Positions 11,951 through 22,440 of a stretch of DNA of 64,000 bases are shown piece after piece. The notes beneath the pieces are model-generated. The model saw only the letters and a list, made by a program, of their open reading frames with translations. It ran no database searches and had not been told where the DNA came from. The DNA lies in contig NC_134465.1 of the NCBI RefSeq assembly GCF_047948215.1, positions 10,950,522-11,014,521 on the forward strand. The letters run 5' to 3'. Position 1 is the first letter of the stretch. Every line of letters starts with the position of its first letter. A program made the position numbers and the translations under genes. This DNA is from Lycorma delicatula (lineage: Eukaryota; Arthropoda; Insecta; Hemiptera; Fulgoridae).

Positions 11951-12109
11951 TGAAAGATAAAATAACATAAATATACATGAATATCTCTCTCTATTCATTA
12001 TTGTCAGTGATTGGGGGTGGGCAAACTTTGTTTACAGATCTAAGGATTTGGTTTTGAGTTTTTATTTTATAACCACTCTGACATTGTTTCAGTAATATGC
12101 CCTTATTTC

Positions 12110-12905
12110 CACTTCAATGGTGTTAAATTATCATCATGCATGTATTATCTTCTTAATGTAGTACAAGAATATCAACTTGAATGTTATGATTGCATCACTG
12201 AACTTCAATCCAAGGTGAAGTGGAAGCAACTTATCTTTTTGCCATCTATCCCAGAAATGTTGAGTAATCCGCTTAAGTCATCTTAAGCCATCTCATAAGG
12301 CTATTAGGTTGATACCAGGCAGCATCAGGAACAGCTGTTGACCAATTAAAAATTCCCCAAGAGTGAAAAGACTGATCGGATGAGATGATAGGATCGGATG
12401 AGATTGGGATGAGAGGTTGGGAATTTAAACCAAGCTTCTACCCTACATAAAATGTTATATTTAATTTCTTATATATTAAGGAAGCTTTGCCAGCAGTACA
12501 GACAATATGGTTCTTGAATGATTATCCCAGCCTCCCAAAGGCCACCAAAATGGGATGATCTAGGTGGAATGAAATTCCATTTTATGCTTTCATGACTAGT
12601 TGCAGAGATAGTAGTAGTTTCTTGAATTTTTTCCAAGAAAAACATATCGTACAAATCCCTGAGCTCCAGAACAGGCCATAGGTAACAGTAAGTTACCCAT
12701 GACTGATTCTGTAGCTTTTTGGTTTGATTCTAAAGCATGTGATACATTTATGACAAGCCGATTTAATGACCTACCTTCCTTTACTGGCAATACCTTAGAT
12801 GAACTCCTACGAGTATTGCAAGCGATCCTGCATGTGATTGTTTCAAGTGTTGATTTAATGATGAGTCTAGTGATTCTTGATTTCTCTGGTATCCATAAAG
12901 TCTTT
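12110..12905 (-). mobile_element. BEL/Pao LTR-retrotransposon, integrase remnant
   Basis: On the minus strand, scattered over frames, the region shows the integrase zinc-binding segment (SHAG, then KCITCFRIKP and ATESVMGNL) at 12690-12905. WNFIPPRSSHFGGLWEAG, typical of the end of BEL/Pao integrase cores, is at about 12518-12600. The C-terminal pattern FLIGQQLFLMLPG and QHFWDRWQKDKLL follows at about 12215-12400. Most of the catalytic core between the first two segments is deleted, and no LTRs are visible. The zinc segment ends before a sequence resembling a splice donor and could be mistaken for a host exon. Confidence 0.75.
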
Positions 12906-13017
12906 CCGTGATTAAAAAAATTTATTACAAAAAAACTGTTAGTTACAGCTGTGCAGTTTGTGCCAAAAGAAAGAAAAAATTATCAACTTTTTTTATAGCA
13001 ATTAGAGTACACTCAAG

Positions 13018-13172
13018 TGTCTAGGGCGACGGTGTGCATGGCAACACGGGAATGGCGAGCAACACAAGCTCTGTATCCCTGAGGTAGGGCCCGTGGTGCC
13101 CCCTGATGCGACTCTGGGCTTTGCCTAGACCCCAGGGGTTCAGATTCTGGCTTGGCACGCCGGCTAGTATCT
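13018..13172. repeat. isolated GC-rich block, probable untranslated end of a transposon
   Basis: About 150 bases of GC-rich sequence (CTAGGGCGACGGTG to GGCACGCCGGCTAG) sit in very AT-rich surroundings. Similar GC-rich character is seen in the untranslated regions of the non-LTR elements here (25540-25690, 39180-39430), but no clear match to either was found. A smaller block of the same kind is at 42166-42232. Confidence 0.4.
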
Positions 13173-14813
13173 ATACACTAAATTAACTTATCCTTGAGAT
13201 AATACAAAGATTTGTATTATATCGTCATCTATCAAACCACTAACAGCAGAACAGTTTCATGTAACTCGACACAATATTCAATTTACAAGAAAATTGGACT
13301 TCCATTGTCATTTTTACAATAAAATCTTTCTTATAAATAAAAGAGAAGTTTTCCTTATAAAATCTTATAAAAAGTTTTCCTTATAAGATTTTGTTTTATG
13401 TTAACAATTACAACTGATAAATGATATTAATTTTTTCTACGTTTACAACTGCTTACTTTTCTTATCTTCATTCCTTTATCTATTGTTGACGCGTCTCAGA
13501 ATCACACCACTGTGAAAACTTATACTGATACTTCATATTTCTTTAATCTTTATATAGCGTTTAGTCAACGTCGTTAGTTAACGTTTATTTGATGTCATGC
13601 CTTATCTGGCCTTCTTCTTATTCGTTATTAATGGTTATTCTTATCTTTTAATTTTATTTATCTATTTCCTGCTTTGAATAAATTGAGGTTCTTGAAAAGG
13701 ACGTCTGCTTGATTATTGATATGTTCATTTATGATTGTTTTATTACTTTTAAATTTACAAATTTATAGATTTTCTAAAATCGTAATTCTTCCCCTTTAAC
13801 ACATTTATAAATTATTTTGTTGATTCTTCCGTCTTCATTAGAGTTTGTCCTTCTTTTATTAAATGCGTTACATAATTAGAACATTTTTTTTTGATTTTTG
13901 AAAGATCTCAGTTGTTTGTTATATCTTAATGTATTTGAATTTAATAAATTTCTATGTATTAAAAAAAGTATTAATTAAAGTGTATCAAAATCTTTATACA
14001 GCTCACTTCTACAACTCAGTTTATACAGCTCACAATCTTTTAACAGCTCACTTGAAACCTATGTTAATATTAGGTTCATTGTTATTTTCTTATCAGATAA
14101 TTTTTCTGTCTTTCTGAACCACTGCAATTTAAAAATATAGAGGAGGGAAGTTAAATGCGTAACAATAAACTTACATTTATTTTACGGGGTAACCAACTTG
14201 AAGACAACAAGGTGTGGAGTTAATTTTAAGAGGGAAACATTTTGTAATTCATAGGAAAATAAATTTATTTTATAATGAATGTTTTTGGGTTTGAAAATAC
14301 TTACATTATAATAATATTATTATTATAGTTAGCTAGCTCAATAACCATCTACTTATACGATGAAATCATTTAAGCAAAATATATTCAATTAAAATAGAAT
14401 ATAATTCTATCCAAAACTTGATTGCTACAACAGCAGTTAAAGCCGACTCATTTGTCGAATGTTGAAATGTATTGTTATAATTAATTACTGTTAAGTATAC
14501 AGTCATCTGCACCTCAAATCTTAAAAAGAGAAAACAAAGAAGAAATGATCAGAAAGATAATATACTTCACACAGTTTAAAATAACATTGTCACTAGATTG
14601 AATTGTAGAGGAAGGAGGAATGAATGTAGAGGAATTGTAGTGAATGAAGTGTTACGTAACAGTTTCTCATGGAATGATTTAATTTAAAGAGAGTATTCAA
14701 ATGTACATCAATTGTTTATATAAAATATATTGAGGACTAAAACATCTACAACACCGCTGTACCTTTTAAGGATAATAATTTTCCTAATATTATAGTACTG
14801 CTTAATAACTTAC
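13173..14813. other. AT-rich non-coding
   Basis: No gene seen. A short ACAGCTCAC motif repeats three times at about 13999-14051. Confidence 0.5.
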
Positions 14814-14957
14814 CAGATAACTCATATTTTCACATCTCATTAGTCTGATAGCAAGACGTAATAGTCCAACAACTGATCGTTCTACTAAAAAGTTATGGTT
14901 ACAAGCTGCAGCACCGTATTGTATATATATGGTCTCTTACAATTTGCCACACGATCT
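14814..14957 (-). CDS. garz: GBF1/garz Arf-GEF exon, with a one-base frame change
   Basis: Minus-strand exon of 144 bp. The acceptor TTATTGATAG lies before 14957 and a strong donor GTAAGT follows 14814. The first part reads IVWQIVRDHIYTI and the last part, in another frame, reads CNHNFLVERSVVGLLRLAIR and LMRCENMSYL. Both halves match one continuous stretch of GBF1, the large guanine-nucleotide exchange factor that activates Arf1 at the cis-Golgi (HDS region after the Sec7 domain). The two halves differ by one base between about 14895 and 14915. Because the splice sites and both halves are well kept, an assembly or read indel is as likely as a pseudogene. Neighbouring GBF1 exons were not found here. 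Confidence 0.7.
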
Positions 14958-15446
14958 CTATCAATAAAAGAAAATATGGGCATAAAATATTTGCTAGCTT
15001 TAAAAATGAAAACAAGAGGTAACATTCTTTACTAATGAAACTTTATTATTAACAATTCACAAATATAGTAGAAAAATATACAACAAAAATTACAGTTCTT
15101 ATCTAAAAATTGTCCAATACAAATGGTCTTCTACAAGTTTCATATGGTGCTGCAAATAATTTCAGAAGCTCAATGTTATCTGGTGTAGAATTTCCTGTGT
15201 TTTAATCTCTTGGATAACTGCTATTTGAAGAATGCAGCTTGTTCTGTAGTGTATCAACATATTTTAAGAAAACATTTCTAGGAAAAAATTTTAGAATAAT
15301 TTGAGTTATTTAAAGAATAAGAGTTCTTTAAACAAATTATGCACACCATTTATGTTCACACACGCAACTGAGATATGAATACGGATTATTATTATTAATA
15401 TGCCACTAACATATTATTAATCTAATGCAGTTGTTTTAACTACCAG

Positions 15447-15811
15447 GAATCACTAGCGCATTATTTCATCGTAATCTTCAAATGTTTAAGGGCCAATCAT
15501 CAACAACAGAATCATTCATCAACATCAAACAGTTTGCACAGGTTAGACAAAAGCTACTGATGAATTCATGTGAATTTTCAACAGTTAAGCAATGTCAATT
15601 CTACCTGTTTAGAGATGAAAATGTACTTTATACCATTAATACAGATTGACCAACATCTCTAGGTCATTTTGCATCAGATTTAATGTCATACAGTTTTCAA
15701 GACTGGTTTATGTCTAATTTTCATGACTGTGTTACCCGATTTTATACAAATGGAAATTTAATTCCTTTAGTTATACTGGAAATAAACTTGTTGACAGATT
15801 TAAACCTGTAG
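15447..15811 (+). CDS. unrecognised open region with one internal TGA
   Basis: After an ACCAG acceptor-like site, one frame stays open for 121 codons except for a TGA at 15647-15649. It begins ITSALFHRNLQMFKGQ. Around the TGA it reads QFYLFRDENVLYTINTD, then PTSLGHFASDLMSYSFQDWF. It ends LIPLVILEINLLTDLNL and TAG. The residue mix (Trp, Phe, Cys, balanced charges) is protein-like and unlike the Ile/Lys/Asn-rich chance frames nearby. I do not recognise the family. It could be a host exon with one sequencing or inactivating change, or a decayed transposon or viral-derived gene. It lies on the strand opposite the GBF1 exon. Confidence 0.35.
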
Positions 15812-16696
15812 CATGCTGTACAGAAGATCTAGGATTCTAAATGATTACATTTAATATTCAAGATTGGTTCAAGTTTCAGTCTGAATCAATTTTGGTTTTG
15901 TATAATTAGAGATCATACTAAAATTTTAATAAGAACATAAGAACAGTATACATGTTGATTGAAAAATCTTGTAGTTACCATTACTTTTCTGCAAGTTACC
16001 ATTGCAAAAGCAGAATAAATAATTGAACAGTTACCTGAAATCATTTACAAGACCACTCTGTGGCAAAGTTAACTCAAAAATGGAGGTTATAACATGAGGG
16101 GTAATGTTCACAAATACTGCATTCAAAATACTAAAATAAATGAAGATTAATTTTGATCACGCAATGATGGAATTTTATGTTTGTACTTTCTGTTGTCTGT
16201 ATCATAGCACATCATCTTATTACATATATTAAGTTGGATATAATATTAAAATACTAACAACTATACCTTTATAGATAGATTTAACAAACTTTTTTCAAAT
16301 AATAACTTTTAAGGTTTTAAACTTTCCTGCACTTTAATATTCTGTTGGATTTTTATGTAAGAATTTATAATAAAAATTATATTTCACTACAGGATCATGA
16401 TAAAAAAAGTACATGTAAAAATATATACAATAAAGTATGAAATGCAACTAACAATCGTATTAATATCAATATATCAATTTATTTAAATTGACAAAATAAA
16501 GACATGATGCCCATTTTAAATGTAACCCTTCTATCACTGGCTTATCTTTAATAGGTATATTTAAATGAAACACGCTTGACTAAGTTATCATATGTCTCAT
16601 AAAATTTTACATCTTAAATTCTAAAGCAGCTGGCATCTTCCTACATAGAAGCTACCACCATTTTCACTTTATTTCTTTTAACTATTTTTAAGTGTG

Positions 16697-16722
16697 TTTT
16701 AACCGTTTTTAAACGGTTAAAA
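16697..16722. repeat. 12-bp hairpin
   Basis: TTTTAACCGTTT, two bases, then its exact complement. Confidence 0.9.
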
Positions 16723-16892
16723 AAATTATGATTTTGACCAGAGGAGGGCTAACTAGATTAGAAGTTAATTTTTTTAAATGGGACACATTTGCACCTCGAA
16801 TTTGGATTCTAGAGACAATGATACATAAGTCTTGTCAGAAACATTTTTCCATAAAGTGGAATCTAACCTCTAAATAACCTTCGAACTTTACC

Positions 16893-16975
16893 TTTCTTTT
16901 CTTTTCTTTTTCCTGTTTAGCCTCCGGTAACTACCGTTTAGATAATACTTCAGAGGATGAATGAGAATGATATTC
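16893..16975 (-). mobile_element. tRNA-derived SINE, 3' fragment
   Basis: Minus-strand 3' end of the SINE family (CCTGTTTAGCCTC and TACTTCAGAGGATGAATGAG), with a CTTTT-rich tail. It is flanked by AACTTTACCT on both sides (about 16887-16896 and 16977-16986), a likely target-site duplication. Confidence 0.75.
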
Positions 16976-17074
16976 AAACTTTACCTAGTCCTGAATTCCT
17001 TTCAAAAACTCTTTTAAGCACCAAAAACTTTATATTTACAAAACTTTTTAATGTTTTTTATGCAAACACTATAA

Positions 17075-17270
17075 ATAAATAGGATGTATCATTAAGCTCT
17101 CCCGGGAATTTTGTAACCTATTCTGCATGTGAAAATAATGGAAAAAATTCATACAAACATATGTCCTAAAACGGATTGTTTGCAAGTTACGGCTTGTGCA
17201 AAATTTCACTCGGATTTCAGCTACCCAGGTGAAATGAGATCTTATTGAAATTTTTAGGACGTTAATTAAG
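17075..17270 (+). repeat. left terminal inverted repeat of the DUF4817-type transposon
   Basis: Matches the reverse complement of 18645-18840 with scattered differences. The best-kept part runs from ATACAAACATATGTCC to GAAATTTTTAGGAC. Confidence 0.75.
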
Positions 17271-17291
17271 GGACATAATTAGTGATTTCTT

Positions 17292-18293
17292 ATGGTTTTT
17301 AACTTGAAAAAACTGTACTTATTTACAACAGAGAAATACACTGATGTGGTATTCATTTTGGCTGTCTGTAATGGTAATGCTACAGCTGCAGCAGTAGAAT
17401 ATGAAATAAGTTTTCCGAATAGCAGGATTCCAGATTCCAAAAAACCAAATCGGCATGTCTTTTTGCTATCTTCTGGAGAAAGGTTCACTACTTAGTATTT
17501 GTACCAGTCCAGCACGACATCTTTCTAAGTTGATCAGCATTTCACATTCGATTGTTTGTAGGACACTAAAACAAAACATGTTTTATCCTCATCATTAACA
17601 TCCAGTTCAACATATACACCCAGGGGACAGTCTGCTTTGCTTCGAGTTCTACAACTGGTGGAATGCAAATCAACAACTCTACAAGTATGTTTTGTTTACC
17701 GACAAGGCTAATTTCACTCAAAATGGTGTCAAAAACTTATGCAATGGGCATACTTGGGCAGAAGTAAACTCTCATAAAACAGTGGAAGGCAATCATTGTT
17801 CACCACAGACTTAGCGTCAATGTACGGCGGCCTTCTTCACAATCAGCTGTTTGGACCATTCGTATTGCCTAGCCGCTTAAATGCTGAGGTCTACTTGCAC
17901 TTTCTTTCAAGAAGAATTGCTGCTGTTGCCTGAAGATGTTCCTCTAGCACCAAACGCAAAGTATACTTCCAGTACGATGGCATGACTCCCCATTCCTCTT
18001 GTCCCGATTCCACTCTCTTAAATCATCATTTTCCAGAAATGGATTGGTGGTGGAAGTTCATTTTCCTGGCCACCAAGATCACCTGATCTAACTCCTTTAG
18101 ATTTTTCCATCAAGGGATGAATGAAAAATATTGTATGCAAAACAAAAATACATTCTCATAAGGAATTAATTGTCATTTTGGACGCTGCTGAGCAACTGAA
18201 GGACAGTTCTGAAGAACTAATAAAGAGCAACAAAATCAGTACATAAGTGTGCCAAGAAATGTGTTGAAAATGGTGGGTTCATTTTTGAACATT
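17292..18293 (+). pseudogene. DUF4817-type transposase, broken
   Basis: The N-terminal helix-turn-helix reads TTEKYTDVVFILAVCNGNAT and SFPNSRIPDSK (17325-17450). The middle contains HPVQHIHPGDSLL (about 17600). The catalytic region has FTDKANFTQNGV (first Asp, about 17695), YDGMTPH (second Asp, about 17975) and WPPRSPDLTPLDF (third Asp, about 18070-18105). The C-terminus is KNIVC, then CAKKCVENGGFIFEHLL and a stop near 18292. Pieces lie in different frames with several stops. Intact family members cut and paste DNA through a D,D,D catalytic triad. Here the three Asp codons survive but the frame does not. Confidence 0.8.
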
Positions 18294-18644
18294 TATTATA
18301 AACTGGTACCTTGGTCTGGTCTACTGTTTCTGAATTGAATCCGAATTTTTCTAACTTTTCTTAGTATTATTCAACTTACGTTAACATCATTTTGTTCAAA
18401 GTTAAATTCTCTATAAGATTTTTTAAAGTTTTATGTTCATTAAAAAAAGTTATTGTATGTCAAACATAAAAAACAGGGTTTTCCCCACCAATTTATTGGT
18501 TTTAACCCAAGACTTTTCAAAAACTGCTGAAGAATTGGTTCTGGGACCTATTTTATTGGGGTTTCCAGGTCAAAAACCTTAAGATTTTATAATAACCTTA
18601 ATAACTATTTTCTTACGGTTTGTGACTATTTTCTCAATGCTCCT

Positions 18645-18840
18645 TATTTAAGTCCTAAAAATTTCAGTACAACCTCATTTCACCCAGGTAGCTGAAATTT
18701 GAGCGAAATTTTTCACTTACAGTAACTCGCATACAAAGCATTTTAGGACATATGTTTATATGAACTTTTCTATTATTTTCATGAGTAGACTAGGCTATGA
18801 AAGTCCTGGGAAAACTTTGATATACATTTGTACATTATAT
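18645..18840 (+). repeat. right terminal inverted repeat of the DUF4817-type transposon
   Basis: Reverse-complement partner of 17075-17270. Confidence 0.75.
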
Positions 18841-21800
18841 GAAGGTTGTTACTGCTGCAACAAAAAAAAACCTGCAGTATTGTGTAATGCTCCTGGCTTT
18901 TCCTTGACAGATTTTTATTTCAAATACCCTGTAAAGTTCTTAAATGTTAATGATTTAATTATTTAACATTTAGAATAAAATTTGCAAAAAAGATCAAAAT
19001 GTTGAGTAAAAATTTGTTTTTGATTTTACCTAGTTAGTCAAATATTTTTATCCTAAAAATATGCAGTATTTAAAGTATAATTAAGAAAAAAGAAATCAAA
19101 ACTTAATAAAAGATTTTGGGTTCAATTGGTGACTCTTGATCAAATGACATTTTATATCGAAGTAATTTTTTTTGTCAAAAAAAAAATTTTTAGTAAATCA
19201 ATGTGGATCTTATTTGAACTACTTGCTCTAAAGCTACCTCGTGTAACATTTTAACAGCCACTAATTTAAAAACAGATAAAAGTATTATAAATTTAAAAAA
19301 CTATTTTAAAACATTTTTTTTTTAATTTTTAATTTGACATTCCCCTTTTTAAAAACATGTTCCCATACTGTTTATATTAATACTAGAGATATAACTGGAT
19401 TTCAATCTTGAAAATAAAGTTTTAGAAATTTATATTTTAAGTATGGATTCCGTGCAACCTCATTGTTTTGCAGTTTAAAATTTATTTATTTATTTGAGTA
19501 ATTATTTACTTTAATGAGTGCCTGATTCGGAAGTGTTATTCAACAAAGCTAAAAAAAAAGCACCTTAAAATTTTGTCTGATGAGGCTGAAAATCAGATCA
19601 AAGCTAGGATATATGTTTGTTTGCCCAATTACTGTTTTTATGAATTTCTTATTTCTTGAGTTTGGCGATGTAGAAAAATAAATATATGAAGTAGCTTCTA
19701 AAAAGATTTACTGGTATTTAAGTTTTTCCATTATCGATTGCTTATTATGAATAATTTATAGCCTCCTTTCTTTTTCTGTTTAGCCTCTGGAACCACTGTA
19801 AGGAATTACTTCAGAGGATGATATGTATGAATGTGTAAATGAAGTGTAGTCTTGTACAGTCGCAGATCGATCATTCCTGAGATGTATGATTAATTGAAAC
19901 CCAACCACCAAAGAACACCGGTATCCATGATCTGGTATTCAAATCTGTATAAAAATAACTGCCTTTATTAGGATTTGAACCTTAGAACTCTCAACTTTGA
20001 AATTGGCTAATATAATTCTGCTTTTAAAAGTATTTTCACATGTAAATTCAAGAAAACTAGTTAGAAAATTTTAGTGTTAAAAGTAATATATATTCTTGTA
20101 GGATTAAAAGAAATAGACGGAGACCCTTATTTGAAAATGAGTAGCATATTTTTACACTTTTCTTAACTTTATTAAACTCTTGGTTTTATATATATATTTG
20201 ATATCTTGTAAATAGATTTTTTTTCACACTGGCAGCATTTTCCAAGACCTATTTCAATCTTGTTAAAAAAATAAAATTATAAACTCAGTTAAGATTCTTT
20301 AAAAGTGAAAAAAAGTTTTTCCTTCACCCTTTTAATTTAGGGTCTGATATTCCCTAAAATGAACTAAAAGTATATAAACTTACTAAGAGATAAAAAATTA
20401 AAATGTTGAGTTGGGAACCATGTGATCATATCACCTCCACCTTCTTGATCAATTGACCCCATCTTTGGATCGTACAAAATTTCATAAAAATTGGTTAATC
20501 AGGCAGAAAATATCAAACAGAACAATAACAATTGATTAAAATAAGGAAAACATTAGGTATATATATCCTCCTTCCCTGAATGAAATTATTTAAGTACATA
20601 ATCAGAGGGACATACTAATATAATGGAATCATCTAATTAGTACAAGATTGTGACTGAGACCACAAATGATAAAAAAAAGGAATTTTTTACACCAATATGT
20701 ATGGAGATTTGAGGAAGAATGAACATCATTAGAAAGTACTTTACTTACCAAAAAAGTTATTAAATTAAGTGAAAAAATTTACTTACTGTTTGAGTAAAAT
20801 TTTAAGGTACAGAACCACTGATAAGATTCAAATCTCCTCAAGCCCCTTGATCGATTGTTATGACCAACATTTGATAGAATAATGTTCTATACACAGATAT
20901 CATTCATGCCAAATTTCATCCAAATCAGTCTAACTAGTCTGACAATATTCTAGCAAAAACAGGCTAACATATTCGCATAAAAACTTCAGTTGAATTTTTC
21001 AATGCTATAATTATGTTTTTTTTGTTAGAAGAGGTAATGAAATGTTTAGCCACACAAAAACCACGACCTTGACCAAGGTCAAACCTTGCTTGACCTTTTT
21101 CATAAACTAAAAATTGAATTATTATAAAACTGCAACAGGGTGACCAACTATTGTTTCTAAACAAATTTTGATGAAATCTGGAATATATCTTATTTAGTAC
21201 GTAAGTTATTCAATACAACTGAAATTATTTGTTGGAAACACCTTTCACTTGAGTAATGTTCCTCATGAGTTCCACAGTATCTGCACCCAAATTTCATTAT
21301 TTTACACTACATATATGTGTCAGTAAATAGTGAGCAAGTCTTGAATTGTGACTTACTCAGATAAATGATGGCAAGTTTCTTTCAAATTTATAAATATTAC
21401 TTATAAACCAATCTAACATAGCCTTATCTAAAACTAATTAAATTTCACTTACAATTTTAAATAATTGTACGCGGCATATTTAAAAGCAATACCTTAAGCT
21501 TAACCTAATTTAATTTAGTTTTAAATAAATCTAATCTCATTCTTAATTTAATTTTATTGAAACCAAATTATTTAGTTGAAAAATAATATATATTACACTT
21601 ATGCAATTCTTAATTACAAAATTTTTGATGAAGGTACTGTGTAACTTATCAGGTACCTAATTCAGATGAAAGGCATTTCTGATGAATAATTTTTTATAGT
21701 GAATAAAGTATATTACAAATTTCATCAAAATCGGAGATGAGTCCGTAACTGTATATAATTACCTAATATTATATAAACACATATTAACACAATACTAATA

Positions 21801-22440
21801 CAAAGCAAATAGTCTTCAACTATCTACACCAATAATTGTTGCCAACAAGATACACTCATCTTGCTGCTACTCAACATCAGTGTAACTCAGAATTCAACAT
21901 TCTACTGAAGTGATGGATAAAAGTTCTCTAAAAGTATCTGATTTAATTGAGATATACAAATGTTATTAATTTTAATATAATTTAACACTTAGTGTACAAC
22001 AAAATACTTAAAATTTAAAAAAAAAAATGTAATTCACAATTGTTCTAAAAATTTTTTAAATAAATTAAAATGATAATTCAATTTATAATTTGTTTTTTTA
22101 AAGGATTTATCTATTTGAACTAATAAAGTTTTTAATTTATTTCTATATTTTGAATTCCAGGAGGACACGGTACATTTTCAAATCTAATAAACAACATTGT
22201 ACATGCAATAATGTACATGTATTAATTCAGAAATAAGTAATAAAATAAAATTTAAAGAAATATATAAAGTATTATTTTTACTTTTTAGTGCGACAATTTT
22301 TACTTTCCTGGTTATAAATAATAAATAAATCTTTTATTCAGATTTGAATATAGTAGTAAAATATACGGATGATGGCACTATAAGATAAATTTTAAATATA
22401 AAAAATATAGTTGCACTGAAAATTCATATTATTTAAATAT
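18841..22440. other. AT-rich non-coding spacer
   Basis: No host exon recognised. It contains a SINE at 19766-20015. At 20475, 20909, 21161 (inverted) and 21717 there are short copies of a motif of the form AATTTCATnnAAATnnG, followed by unrelated sequence. Confidence 0.5.
19766..20015 (-). mobile_element. tRNA-derived SINE, truncated in the tRNA part
   Basis: Minus strand. The 3' end is CTTTTTCTGTTTAGCCTCTGG. The body contains GGTTAATTGAAACCCAACC-like sequence and CACCGGTATCCATGATCTGG, and the tRNA-related B-box region is AGGATTTGAACC. The A-box end is lost. Confidence 0.8.

Larger units (their letters stand above)
14958..17074. other. AT-rich non-coding around the GBF1 exon
   Basis: Holds the unrecognised open region 15447-15811, a hairpin at 16697-16722 and a SINE 3' fragment. 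Otherwise nothing is recognised. Confidence 0.5.
17075..18840 (+). mobile_element. DUF4817/mariner-type DNA transposon, nearly complete but inactive
   Basis: About 1.77 kb, with a plus-strand transposase remnant between long imperfect inverted repeats. The left repeat 17075-17270 and the right repeat 18645-18840 share CATATGTCCTAAAA, ATTTCAGCTACC and GTGAAATGAG blocks. This is the reference copy for the partial elements at 35426-36395 and 47950-49270. No clear target-site duplication was found, so the exact ends are uncertain. Confidence 0.8.

Noticed and set aside
12707..12904. Open minus-strand stretch ending at a donor-like GTAACT, resembling a host exon
   Set aside because: A second frame shows KCITCFRIKP next to ATESVMGNL, and WNFIPPRSSHFGGLWEAG follows downstream, so it belongs to a BEL/Pao integrase.
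13018..13172. CpG-island promoter
   Set aside because: Isolated and GC-rich, but with no gene start beside it, and it resembles the untranslated parts of transposons.
17292..17495. Small plus-strand gene of 67 residues
   Set aside because: It is the helix-turn-helix start of the DUF4817-type transposase inside a transposon with inverted repeats.
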